From NCBI GenBank assembly GCA_051294375.1, contig CM119270.1, positions 7,554,197-7,618,196 of the forward strand: a stretch of 64,000 nucleotides of DNA. Reading direction: 5' to 3'. The notes beneath the pieces are model-generated. The model was not told where the DNA came from. It saw only the letters and a list, made by a program, of their open reading frames with translations, and made no database searches. The DNA comes from Paraspadella gotoi (taxonomy: Eukaryota; Chaetognatha). Positions within the stretch are counted from its first letter, which is position 1. Each line of letters starts with the position of its first letter. Below, piece after piece: positions 1-10,129 of the stretch. The position numbers and the translations under genes are program-made.

Positions 1-275
1 ATTAATTTTTTTTATATTAAAAAAAATGTTTGACTTTGCATGGGTGTAATTTTGGTTTATTTTAGTTTCCAGCCGATGGGTCTTCAAACAATGAAAAATG
101 GATGAGACCATTTATAAATTTATTTCTGAAAAGGACGTAAAATGCACGAATTATCCGTGAACTAAGAACCCTAGACAAACACTAACAATACAAGCCACAA
201 ATACTTGTTTAAGGCATCAATTTCTATCTCATTAATAAACACTTTGTAAAAGAATCACTCAACCCAAAACCAAAA
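1..275. repeat. A+T-rich block, copy 1
   Basis: This A+T-rich block is present again at 1880-2252. Bases 1-39 are identical to 1880-1918, and the remainder aligns to 1966-2252 with many one-base insertions in the second copy. Copy 1 stops at the 10-N gap at 276. No gene is visible in it. The pattern suggests two consensus versions of one locus rather than an old tandem duplication. Confidence 0.85.
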
Positions 276-339
276 NNNNNNNNNNTTTCTCCTATTTTCA
301 GAATCTCCTCTCTTTTGCTAAACCATGCGTTTGTTCTTT

Positions 340-450
340 CTCATTTTTAGTGTGAGTGAGTGAGATAGAGAGAGAGAATAAGAGAAGGAGAGAGAGACAG
401 AGAGAGAGAGAGATACCGAGAGAGCGAGACAGTGAGAACGAGAGAGTGAA
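340..450. repeat. Imperfect (GA)n tract
   Basis: Purine-rich GAGA sequence with occasional T and C interruptions. The following stretch to about 580 shows no recognisable feature. Confidence 0.85.
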
Positions 451-580
451 TATGCGGTCATTTTCCTTTGATCATTTTTGTCTTATGTCTTTCGTAAGGT
501 TTTATTTACTTTATTAATTTGAATTCTTTTCAATCTCAGCTATTTAAACGTTGCAAAAACAGTTGCTATTTACAAGAAAA

Positions 581-691
581 TTTGCTTTGGTTAACAATCC
601 ATATCAAAGCCAATCAATTTGCTTTGGTTAACAATTAATATCAAAGCCAATCAAATTACTTTGGTTAACTTTCCATTGCAAAGCCAATCAA
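581..691. repeat. 37-bp tandem repeat, three units
   Basis: Three adjacent 37-bp units (581-617, 618-654, 655-691) share a TTTGCTTTGGTTAAC start and a CAAAGCCAATCAA end. The third unit is more diverged. The array ends a few bases before the N gap at 696, so the true copy number may be larger. Confidence 0.85.
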
Positions 692-1184
692 TCACNNNNN
701 NNNNNNNNNNNNNNNNNNNNNNNNNNNNNNNNNNNNNNNNNNNNNNNNNNNNNNNNNNNNNNNNNNNNNNNNNNNNNNNNNNNNNNNNNNNNNNNNNNNN
801 NNNNNNNNNNNNNNNNNNNNNNNNNNNNNNNNNNNNNNNNNNNNNNNNNNNNNNNNNNNNNNNNNNNNNNNNNNNNNNNNNNNNNNNNNNNNNNNNNNNN
901 NNNNNNNNNNNNNNNNNNNNNNNNNNNNNNNNNNNNNNNNNNNNNNNNNNNNNNNNNNNNNNNNNNNNNNNNNNNNNNNNNNNNNNNNNNNNNNNNNNNN
1001 NNNNNNNNNNNNNNNNNNNNNCGCGAGTTGGAAACAAAAATAACAAGAACTATTCAATCGCCCCAACTGTGGTTAACCTTTTGGCAAAGTCCCTAAAAAT
1101 CTAAAACGGTCGTTTCGCTGCCTTTTCAGTCTTGAAGGATAATCTGGAGAAAGGGCGCCAAACAGCTGAGTCTGGCGGAGGAAA

Positions 1185-1444
1185 GGAGAGAAAAGAAAAT
1201 GAAGAAAGGAAGAAAGGAGGAGAAGAAAGGAAGAGAGGAAAGAAAAGAAAAGAAAATAAAGAAAGCAAAGAAAGATAGAAAAGAGAGAAAAAAATATAGA
1301 AAAAAAAATAAAGAAAGAAAGAATGAAAGAAAGAAAGAATGAAAGAAAGAAAGAATGAAAGAAAGAAAGAAAGAAAGATAAAGAAATAAAGAAGGAAAAG
1401 AAACAAGGAAAGAAAGAAAGAAAGAAAGAAAGAACGAAAGAAAG
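1185..1444. repeat. GAAA-rich purine tract ending in a gap
   Basis: Almost pure A/G sequence grading into AAAG tetranucleotides with sporadic AATG units. It runs into the gap at 1445-1672, and the sequence resumes with ACGAGAGAG. Apparent open frames on the opposite strand are F/S/L homopolymer-like artefacts. Confidence 0.9.
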
Positions 1445-1672
1445 NNNNNNNNNNNNNNNNNNNNNNNNNNNNNNNNNNNNNNNNNNNNNNNNNNNNNNNN
1501 NNNNNNNNNNNNNNNNNNNNNNNNNNNNNNNNNNNNNNNNNNNNNNNNNNNNNNNNNNNNNNNNNNNNNNNNNNNNNNNNNNNNNNNNNNNNNNNNNNNN
1601 NNNNNNNNNNNNNNNNNNNNNNNNNNNNNNNNNNNNNNNNNNNNNNNNNNNNNNNNNNNNNNNNNNNNNNNN

Positions 1673-1879
1673 ACGAGAGAGAAAAACCAAAAAACAAAGT
1701 TTGGCGACAGAGCAGCTAATTGGGAGAGCGCCAAGGATTTCGGTGGGCCTCTAGGCATCGCTGGAAGGAACATATTGGTCGGTCGGTCGGTCTGTTATAC
1801 GGTGTTTTGTAAATGATACTTTTTAATTATTTGCTATCGAGTTATCGTTCAACGATTAAAATCGAAATTTATAAAAAAC
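1673..1879. other. Unique sequence with a short GTCG tetranucleotide tract
   Basis: A short GTCG/GTCT tract lies at about 1775-1795, followed by A+T-rich sequence. Similar GTCY tracts recur at 13.4, 16.3, 32.6, 36.35 and 44.7 kb, where some sit in a composite repeat family. This one may be a fragment of that family. No gene is visible. Confidence 0.5.
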
Positions 1880-2252
1880 ATTAATTTTTTTTATATTAAA
1901 AAAAATGTTTGACTTTGCNNNNNNNNNNNNNNNNNNNNNNNNNNNNNNNNNNNNNNNNNNNNNNNAATGTTTTGACTTTGCCAATGGGTGTAATTTTGGT
2001 TTTATTTTAGGTTTCCAGACGATGGGGTCTTTTCAAATCCAATGAAAAAATGTATGAGACCATTTATAAATTTATTTTCTGAAATGACCGTAAAAATGCA
2101 CCCGAATTATCCGTTGTACTAAGAAACACCCTAGACAAAACACTAACAATACAAGCCACCAAAATACTTGTTTTTTTTTAAGGCATCAATTTTCTATCTC
2201 ATTTAATAAACACTTTTAAAAACGAATCACTCAACCCAACAACCAAAAAAAA
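1880..2252. repeat. A+T-rich block, copy 2
   Basis: Second version of bases 1-275. It starts with 39 identical bases, is cut by the N run at 1919-1965, then restarts part-way through the same sequence, so a few bases (AATGTTTTGACTTTGC) occur on both sides of the gap. Extra single bases, mostly in homopolymers, make this copy longer. Confidence 0.85.
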
Positions 2253-2629
2253 GACAAGAGATAGAGGAGTCATCTGAATCTCTTTCTCTCTCCCAAAAGA
2301 GATGAGGATCATCTGAATCTCTCTCCCACTCAATCTGTTTTTTCTTCCGCTTCTTTGATTTTTCAAGGTCTGACCTTAAATTTGAACAGACAACCAAAAC
2401 ATTATTTTTTTCCCTTTTGGTTATCAATTAAATTTTATTTTTTTTTTTGAGTTTTGATAAACGGAGACTTATCATTAATTAAACTGACAAGACGTACTCA
2501 CGCTCGCGGCGGTACGAACTTACTCCTATCGAATGCGCGAAGAAAACGCCCATTGTCTCGCACGCACTAAAAGTATTTTAAATATATTACAAACGACTGT
2601 TAATATATATTCGACGATAACCACGACGA
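2253..2629. other. Non-coding stretch
   Basis: CT-rich then T-rich sequence with a duplicated phrase (CATCTGAATCTCTCTC-like at 2270 and 2310). There is no coding signal or RNA gene that I can support. Confidence 0.6.
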
Positions 2630-2880
2630 AAAAGACCGAAACAACAGCGACGAGGGTACGCTCAAGATAACTTGATGATGATGACGATGATTCAGTGATG
2701 ATATTAACTACTATTAAGTTACTAAGTCCGATAGTTAACTTAATATAATAACGATTATGACGAAGACAAACGTCGAGGATAACGATGAAGGGCCCTTTAA
2801 TGATAACGACAAGAAAGACGACGATGATAACGACGATGACGACGACGACGACAACGACAATTACGACGGAGAACAAACGA
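2630..2880. repeat. Degenerate GAC/GAT trinucleotide region
   Basis: Imperfect ACG/GAT triplets fill most of this stretch, with the purest block (GACGAC) at about 2835-2860. The minus-strand frame reading V/I-rich sequence is a translation of the triplets and not a gene. Confidence 0.8.
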
Positions 2881-3149
2881 AATAAATCATTTCTTTTCGA
2901 TGTCGAATCATTCGTCCCTTTTCCCCGTTTATGATCACCCGACGAAATTCATCGACAAGTTAAACGGCTCTCTCTCTCTCTNNNNNNNNNNNNNNNNNNN
3001 NNNNNNNNNNNNNNNNNNNNNNNNNNNNNNNNNNNNNNNNNNNNNNNNNNNNNNNNNNNNNNNNNNNNNNNNNNNNNNNNNNNNNNNNNNNNNNNNNNNN
3101 NNNNNNNNNNNNNNNNNNNNNNNNNNNNNNNNNNNNNNNNNNNNNNNNN

Positions 3150-3184
<35 letters not shown>

Positions 3185-3246
3185 TGAAAACTCGGTCGCA
3201 ATTAAAAGCTTAAAATTATAGATTAGTAACATTACACGGTAATTAT

Positions 3247-3470
3247 AGCGTGGAGAAACCTCGAGAGACGAAGAGAGAGAAGAAGAGGAGCGGGAAGAGG
3301 AAGACAAAATAGAAAAAGAATACGAAGAGGAAGAGTGAAGAGTAATACGAAAAGGAGTGGAGGAGAGAGAGGGAATGTGGACTTGTGTTCGTGTCCAGAG
3401 AAAAAGAGAAGAGATGAGGAGAAGAAAGAAAGACAATAAAATCACGAAGATAAAATTATTAAAAAAAAAA
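3247..3470. repeat. Purine-rich GAGGAA tract ending in a gap
   Basis: A/G-rich sequence with GAAGAGG-type units and a terminal poly-A run that meets the gap at 3471-3696. The sequence resumes at 3697 with more purine-rich DNA to about 3880. No gene is visible. Confidence 0.8.
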
Positions 3471-3965
3471 NNNNNNNNNNNNNNNNNNNNNNNNNNNNNN
3501 NNNNNNNNNNNNNNNNNNNNNNNNNNNNNNNNNNNNNNNNNNNNNNNNNNNNNNNNNNNNNNNNNNNNNNNNNNNNNNNNNNNNNNNNNNNNNNNNNNNN
3601 NNNNNNNNNNNNNNNNNNNNNNNNNNNNNNNNNNNNNNNNNNNNNNNNNNNNNNNNNNNNNNNNNNNNNNNNNNNNNNNNNNNNNNNNNNNNNNNNAACC
3701 GAGATAAGGAGTAGGCTAGAAAGAGGAGCGGAGATCATCTTCGTCGCAACAAAACACTGACAGCACGAGAGGGGCAGCCCGAGCCAGAACCCACGAGAGA
3801 AGCGACGCAAGAGCAGACCGAGCAGAGCAGCACGAGAGAGAGATAGTGACACAGCTAAAAAGGAAGAAAAAAAAAACAAAGAAATAAGGCAAAGCCCATG
3901 CGCTGAGAAATCAATGAGAAATGGATATCAAGAAATGCTTAGCGCTAGCCGACGGCATCGGCGTC

Positions 3966-3968
<3 letters not shown>

Positions 3969-3996
<28 letters not shown>
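3969..3996. repeat. (GA)14 microsatellite
   Basis: Uninterrupted GA dinucleotides directly before the start of the segment that is duplicated at 19-26 kb. Confidence 0.95.
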
Positions 3997-4000
<4 letters not shown>

Positions 4001-4587
4001 TGTGTAAAGGGAATCAAGAAATATGATCTTTCTTCTTTATCTTTTCTTGGCGCGTGAGTGAGAAAGGGCGTCTCTTTGCGCGGGGAGAAGGGAACGGAAT
4101 GAGAGGGAAAAGAGAAGAAAAGAGAAAAGATAGATTATTGCTTTTTTTTTGAAAAGCCATAAATATGTAATAAATATAGGTTAAATATGGACATTTGTGA
4201 GTGATCGTTTATTTGTAGAAGTCAATAGTGCCTGTAAGCGCTAACGAGTCGTGTGAGGTATGAGTTTGTGCAACTAAAACAGACATCAGCGTAAATAAAG
4301 GCAAAAAAGGAAAAAAAGCGTCGAAAGGTAAGAAGCCATATGAAAAGTGCAAGAGAGAAAGGTGCAACGACAGAGGAAAGCAAAGCCAAGCAAATCAAGC
4401 ATCAACGAGGTGAAAGGCGGAAGGGGGGGGAGAAGGGAGGAAGCGAAAGAGGAAATGAGGGAGAAGGGGAGGTGGGGCGCAGAAGAGAAAAAAGGGAGGG
4501 GGTGAAAGGAGACGAGGCGAAAAAGCGACTTATGAGCGAAAGGAAAAAAAAACTGGTTTCTGGCTTCGAAGATATCGGATTCGCCTT

Positions 4588-4614
<27 letters not shown>
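4588..4614. repeat. (CAG)9 array
   Basis: Nine CAG units inside the duplicated segment. The corresponding place in copy 2 (20020-20070) is longer and interrupted, so the array differs between copies. Confidence 0.9.
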
Positions 4615-4618
<4 letters not shown>

Positions 4619-6700
4619 TTCCGCCCTTTTTTTTTCTTTACATCTTTTCATTCGTCACTTGGTGAGTTGAATCGTGGGTGAGTGATGATTCGACCAATTG
4701 GTTGTATTATTTGACGTGCGAATTTAATATTCTATTAATTTATCTCTTTCTGAATTTATGAATTGGCTGAGTGATTGATTGATTGATTGATTGTTTCATT
4801 CATTTCATTATAACACTTACATTATCATTCATGTCATTTTCAATTAGTCACGTCTGTTCCAATTTATCAACTTTTTCCGCCCACTTCGAATTTTCAATGC
4901 GAAGAGAGAAAGCTCTATCTCCCCGAGCGAAACCGATCATCAACAGGCGAAGCCGAAACGGCTCGGGGGCAGAAAGCCAGACCGCCCCGGAGGGCAGGCG
5001 GGCTGCGCTCGGCAGAAGGGCACCTCCACGCCGGGAGGCCGCTTCAACCCTCGCTCTGGAGACCTTACTCCCCCCGGAATGGAATAGGTGGAGGGTGAAG
5101 CTGAAGGGCAACGATTAACATTCCTACGCGGGACACACTCTCTCGTCTCACATCTTAAAAAATACATAAACATTTTTACAATTATAAAACATAAAACTTT
5201 TTTTAATTTATTTCTCTCTTTGTGAAGAAATCTTGGTGGACACCGATACTAAAAGGAATACTTGGGGGAAAAAATAGTCAAATTGAAAAAAAGGTGGTCT
5301 GCTTTAGTCGGTGTGAGAAAAGTTACTTTTGTTTACTTAAAACAAAGTCACAGTAAAAAGCAGGAAGTAGAAAAAAGAGGGGGTGAGANNNNNNNNNNNN
5401 NNNNNNNNNNNNNNNNNNNNNNNNNNNNNNNNNNNNNNNNNNNNNNNNNNNNNNNNNNNNNNNNNNNNNNNNNNNNNNNNNNNNNNNNNNNNNNNNNNNN
5501 NNNNNNNNNNNNNNNNNNNNNNNNNNNNNNNNNNNNNNNNNNNNNNNNNNNNNNNNNNNNNNNNNNNNNNNNNNNNNNNNNNNNNNNNNNNNNNNNNNNN
5601 NNNNNNNNNNNNNNNNNNNNNNNNNNNNNNNNNNNNNNNNNNNNNNNNNNNNNNAAAGGAAGCGAAAGGAAGTGAAAGGAGCAATGAAGTCGAAGTTGAC
5701 AGAAATTGTACATTAATTGCATCGAATTCGATACGAAAAAAAAATATTGAGAAATTCGCCGTACAATAGTAGACGTCACTCAAAACTACTTTAAACTCGT
5801 TTTGTTTTTTGTTTTTTTNNNNNNNNNNNNNNNNNNNNNNNNNNNNNNNNNNNNNNNNNNNNNNNNNNNNNNNNNNNNNNNNNNNNNNNNNNNNNNNNNN
5901 NNNNNNNNNNNNNNNNNNNNNNNNNNNNNNNNNNNNNNNNNNNNNNNNNNNNNNNNNNNNNNNNNNNNNNNNNNNNNNNNNNTAGTTTGATTTATTTCCC
6001 CCATGAATCAGGCTAAATCGCTCTGGCTCGATTCCAACCCCAGTTTTTCGATTTTCACCACCGATTCACCGACGAGAGAGAATTCGTTTGCGCAACAGAT
6101 TTCTGCGAAAATCGAAACGAATAAAGCGAGAAACATTTTGTTTACGAGTCGCTTTGTTGTCGTGAGTGTCGGGAGGTGGCCGTTGGCGTTGCGACTTGGT
6201 AGTAATAGTGGTCTCAGTAGTTGTTAATCATTCTTATCTTTGTTCACGTCATACGTTTTGTTTAAAACTCTTTCAGTCAATGAATCGATAAGATCCTCAC
6301 TAAAGCGTAGTAAAAATTCTAAATTTAACTTTTATTAAAATTCTAAAAGTGAGATATGAACAACATTATACTAATGAACACTAATGGATGAAAAAAAAAT
6401 TTTAAATTTACGAAGTAGGCTATATTTTTTTGAATAATTTCATACATGACTTTCACTACGCTCTTGGCTTTAAAACATAATTTCTTTAATCACCCTTTAC
6501 GCTGTCTCAATAGTACTATTTATTCATATATCTTCATTTCTGTATTACTTTTCCGCCCATTTCTGAAACTACTGGTTTTCAAATAATATTACGTTGACAA
6601 CGATTACATTTGACTCTAATGAATTACCTTAATAAAGCTACAAATTCCTTTTTCTTCTTTTTCCCCTCCCTTTCCCCCATCCCTCGTTATTCTGCCACTC

Positions 6701-6816
6701 GCTTTGCCACTCTTCGCCACCTCAGCTTTGCCATTCCTTCGCTTTGCCACTCTTCGCCACCTCAGCTTTGCCATTCCTTCGCTTTGCCACTCTTCGCCAC
6801 CTCAGCTTTGCCATTT
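6701..6816. repeat. 40-bp perfect minisatellite, 2.9 units
   Basis: Units at 6701-6740 and 6741-6780 are identical, and 6781-6814 repeats the first 34 bases. Each 40-bp unit contains a doubled CTTTGCCA phrase, so it is itself built from a shorter CTTTGCCAC/CTTCGCCAC motif. The related sequence at 25205-25300 carries the same words once. Confidence 0.92.
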
Positions 6817-7374
6817 CGTCACCGCCGCTCCCTTTCTTCGTCTGGTCGAAAGATAAAAAAAGTTCAACCGAATGAAAATAATGGATTTAAATTTATGTTC
6901 GTCTCTCGTTGATTTAAATGTTCGTTTTTAAATGTGCGGAACCTTTTTCGCTTTTTTGGGTCGAATTCTTTATGCCTTGTTCTCTCTCTCTGTTTCTCTC
7001 TCTCTCNNNNNNNNNNNNNNNNNNNNNNNNNNNNNNNNNNNNNNNNNNNNNNNNNNNNNNNNNNNNNNNNNNNNNNNNNNNNNNNNNNNNNNNNNNNNNN
7101 NNNNNNNNNNNNNNNNNNNNNNNNNNNNNNNNNNNNNNNNNNNNNNNNNNNNNNNNNNNNNNNNNNNNNNNNNNNNNNNNNNNNNNNNNNNNNNNNNNNN
7201 AGCGTTAAAAAGAGCCAAAGATTTAATTAACTACGAAAGACCATCCTCGCCCGTTAATCCGGTAGATGACTCTTTCTCCGTCTCTCGTTTTCGAAATTTT
7301 TTCGATATATTTCTTCTTTTTACGTTAATCTAGAATTTTCTATGGCTATCATGCGAAAGAGTCGTATAATACTA

Positions 7375-7376
<2 letters not shown>

Positions 7377-7411
<35 letters not shown>
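7377..7411. repeat. (AG)n array at contig end
   Basis: Pure AG dinucleotides running into the 25-N gap at 7412-7436. The same unique phrase followed by AG repeats occurs at 26332-26368. Confidence 0.95.
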
Positions 7412-7436
7412 NNNNNNNNNNNNNNNNNNNNNNNNN

Positions 7437-8579
7437 TTTTTTTATCAACTTTTTGACGGAGGAATTTCAAAGCTGCAATCAAATTAAGAAAGGCCATTTT
7501 TGAAATTTTCGATTTCATAAGGTAGTACTTATAATATAATATGGCCTACTCGCGAAAATTAAAAAAATAAAATTTTGTTTTTTTACATTTTTAAATTGGG
7601 TTTTTCACTGATTTGGGTGTGCGGGTTAGGGGTTTGTTTTTTCCTCTAATTAGACTATTTAGAAATTTTTCGTATGGTAACTTCACTCGCCTTATTATCC
7701 ACAGGTGATTTCCTTGATTTTTATCATAAACTATTATTGTTACGGACGTAAAAGAAGGTACGATTCTTTTAGCATCCTCGTGGCTGTTTTTCTTTAATCA
7801 TTTCAGGAGTCCGTCCACCACAAGGTGGGGTCAAAATGGAGCCTCTACATCAGAAACCGGGCGAACAACACAAGGCTTTTTTCCCTTGAATACGCTGATC
7901 AATTGAGTCTCTGTCAGTGAAAGAGATGTTCCATGTGCGGCTTGCGTTTTTCTTAATACCAGACTGTGAAACCTTATTTAAGCTCATGTAGTGAGAACGG
8001 ACATCACGATGGAGGCTTCTCTCATCTTTTGGTTTGAGGAGAGAGAGATGGAGAGAGAGAGAGAGGAAGAAAGAGAGAGAGAGAGACTAGAAGCTGGAGA
8101 TGACTGGAGAAGAGAGAGAGAGACAGAGAGAGGAGAGAGTGCGAACTCCTTAGAAGGGGAACCGACCAGCGATTGACGACGACGCGAACTGCCGATGACA
8201 AAGACGACGATTGTATATTGACATAGAACTTCGCAGAAAAATTAAGAGGAAAATGCAGGTAAAATCGTCATCTCAAGAGCGTCATCGCAACGTCGTCAGA
8301 CGGCCACTGCAGCGCTAAGATATCGCGCAGACCGATATGCGACTCGCCGCCGCTGAGCGTACCGAGCGACGGCGGGACTTCTCATATGTTTCGTGAAAAC
8401 AATTAAATGCATTTGATGCTTCGAGCGGCGAATCTCTGAAGAGTCCGTAACGCATATCATGCAAGTATGGTAGGTTTTCAGGAGAACGAGAAGAAAGGGG
8501 GCGGGGCGTTGGGGGGGCGTCGATGCGGAGACGAGAGACGCGGTCAGGGAGATCTAAGTATCGTATTTATTATGATGAG
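7437..8579. other. Mixed region, no supported gene
   Basis: A+T-rich DNA to 7740, the exon-like patch described separately, an imperfect (GA)n tract at about 8036-8145, then a CG-richer stretch (8150-8400) with several GACGAC and CGCCGC words. An AAAATGCAGGTAAAATCG phrase near 8250 resembles a short first exon with a donor, but nothing downstream confirms it. Confidence 0.5.
7807..7920 (+). other. Exon-like open frame behind a splice acceptor (unidentified)
   Basis: A pyrimidine-rich stretch ending in TTTCAG at 7801-7806 is followed by 37 codons open to a TGA at 7918-7920. The frame has a balanced amino-acid mix (W, Y, H and K present; it begins E-S-V-H-H-K-V-G) and near 50% G+C, unlike the A+T-rich and simple-repeat DNA around it. 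The opposite strand also has an acceptor-like site and shorter open frames. This could be a terminal exon, a decayed transposon piece or chance. I do not recognise the peptide and infer no function. Confidence 0.22.
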
Positions 8580-9310
8580 CGAGAGAAGAGGTCGAGGGGG
8601 GAGGAGGGAGAGAGAGAGAATAAAATAAAGAAATAATATAAATAAGAAATAAGAAATAATAGAGGAAAGAAGAATAAATTAGGGAAAGAAATAAATGGGG
8701 AAGAAAAATAAATAGGAAAAAAGATAAATAGGAAAGAAAATAAAGAAATAAATAGGGAAAGAAATAAAGTAGGGGGAGGAAACAGAAAGAACTAAAGTTG
8801 GGGGAAAAGAATGAAATAAATGAACATAAAAAAAGAAAGAAATAGAATAAAAAGATAGAGAAAAAAATGATCAAGAAAAAAAATAGAAGATAAAGAAAGA
8901 TAAGGAAAAAAGAAAGAAATGAAGTAGAATAATCGACAAGAAATAAAGAAGACATTAAAGACATAAATAAAGAAACTAATAAAGAACGACTAAAGAATAA
9001 GAAGAAACATAAAGAAAGAATGATGAAGAAAGAAATAAAGAATAAATATATAAATAAGGAAATAGAATAAATAAAGAAATTAAATAAAGAAAATAAAGAA
9101 AGAAATAAAAGAATAAAGAAAGAAAGAAAGAAATAAAGAAAGATCGAATAAAGAATAAATAAAAAATTATAAAATAAGGAAATAAATAAATAAAGAAATA
9201 AATTAAAAAATAAAGAAAGAAATTAAAAAAAAAAGAAGAAATAAAAAATAAATAAAGCAAATAATAAATAAAAAATAATAAATAAAGAAAGCCAGAAAGA
9301 ATAAAAATCT
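8580..9310. repeat. Long A/G-rich AAATAAAGAA tract
   Basis: About 730 bases that are almost free of C, built from AAATAAAG, AAAGAAAG and AAATAGGA words. The two 136-residue minus-strand frames here consist almost wholly of F, L, S, Y and I and are repeat translations. The tract ends abruptly in a G+C-richer patch (9330-9480) without a recognisable gene. Confidence 0.9.
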
Positions 9311-10080
9311 CTAAAAAAGGCCGCATGAGAGAGCAAGAATCTCCTCCACGCCTCCCAGTAACGTCCTTCCCCGCTCCGGCATCCACGGACTACAGCCCCG
9401 GCGGAAGCAGAGTTTCTTTGAGGGAGGTCGCCAGCGTCGCTGCCGTCTGTCTCGGTTATTAGGTCGCGACGCCGTCGTTATGCTTTTATGACTTTTTTAT
9501 TGATGTCGTCGTTGTGTGGTCGTCGTCCGTCGTCGACGTTGTCGTCTCGATACCGGAATTATTCCTTTTTGAATAATGAAGGAAATGATAATATCAATGA
9601 GACGCATCGATTGAAAGATATTAGAGAGAGGAGATGTTTGGTTGTTGTTGTTAGTAATTCTTGCCTATGTACAACTATGTACATAGAATGTGTATGTTCA
9701 TTTGTTGTGATTGAAATGAAGCGGGAAAGATAGGAAAGGGAAGCGCCAAGAAAATATGTAATCGCGATGCAGTCTCGCGGAAACTTATTCACGCATTCTC
9801 TTGCATAATTCTTATCTTGTGACCAAAATTATTGTATGGTTTGATTACTAAGTTATGCCTATATTCGAACGAACGTAGGTTCTTTACCATGACTGTTTTT
9901 CTTCAGTAGATCGGAAAGATATCAAATATATGTAAAAATCAGGCTGAAAGTAGCTTGAAACTGATGACAAAATTTCATACCATCGTCATTGTAATTGATC
10001 TGGGTTAACTGGTTGATGTTTTAGACATTGTTTATTAAGTCTTTTCATTTCGTTGTGTTTTAGGTGTCAATGTTTTTTTG

Positions 10081-10122
10081 GACGCTGATGAGACTCTTAA
10101 AGAGAGTCGAAACATGTACGAC
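10081..10122 (+). ncRNA. Hammerhead ribozyme, type I, minimal stem III
   Basis: The catalytic core is complete. CTGATGA is at 10085-10091. Stem II is a perfect 6-bp helix (GACTCT 10092-10097 with AGAGTC 10103-10108) closing a 5-base loop. GAAA is at 10109-10112. ACATGT at 10112-10117 forms the self-complementary minimal stem III, and A10118 sits in the cleavage position (GU-A). Short stem I strands lie outside (ACG before the core, CGACT after it) with partial pairing. Very short palindromic stem III is known from hammerheads of Penelope-like retroelements and some satellite or retrozyme DNAs, where two copies cleave as a dimer. I see no second copy in the window, so this is probably an isolated remnant of such an element. 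Confidence 0.85.
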
Positions 10123-10129
10123 TGAAAAC

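Larger units (their letters stand above)
4010..7411. repeat. Large duplicated segment, copy 1
   Basis: Colinear anchors link this segment to 19.05-26.39 kb: 4035-4080 with 19085-19140, 4340-4420 with 19640-19760, 4570-4680 with 20005-20130, 6470-6620 with 24930-25080, 6690-6760 with 25205-25290, and 7220-7411 with 26160-26380. Copy 1 is less than half the length because copy 2 has many short insertions plus a 1.6 kb pyrimidine tract. Copy 1 has N gaps at 5389-5654 and 5819-5982 in the same interval. It ends in a (GA)n array and a 25-N gap. A G+C-rich patch at 4900-5120 could be a transcribed leader, but no frame or splice site supports a gene. Confidence 0.75.
276..7436. other. Ten assembly gaps in the first 7.4 kb
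   Basis: Runs of N occupy 276-285, 696-1021, 1445-1672, 1919-1965, 2982-3149, 3471-3696, 5389-5654, 5819-5982, 7007-7200 and 7412-7436. Several break inside or beside simple repeats: GAAA at 1445, CT/GA at 2982-3149, CT at 7007 and GA at 7412. The 25-N run at 7412 is the size used repeatedly elsewhere in the window, probably a default value rather than a measured gap. Open frames crossing these gaps are meaningless. Confidence 0.95.

Noticed and set aside
8554-9386. Two 136-codon minus-strand frames
   Set aside because: They translate an A/G-rich simple tract and contain only F, L, S, Y, I and a few other residues.
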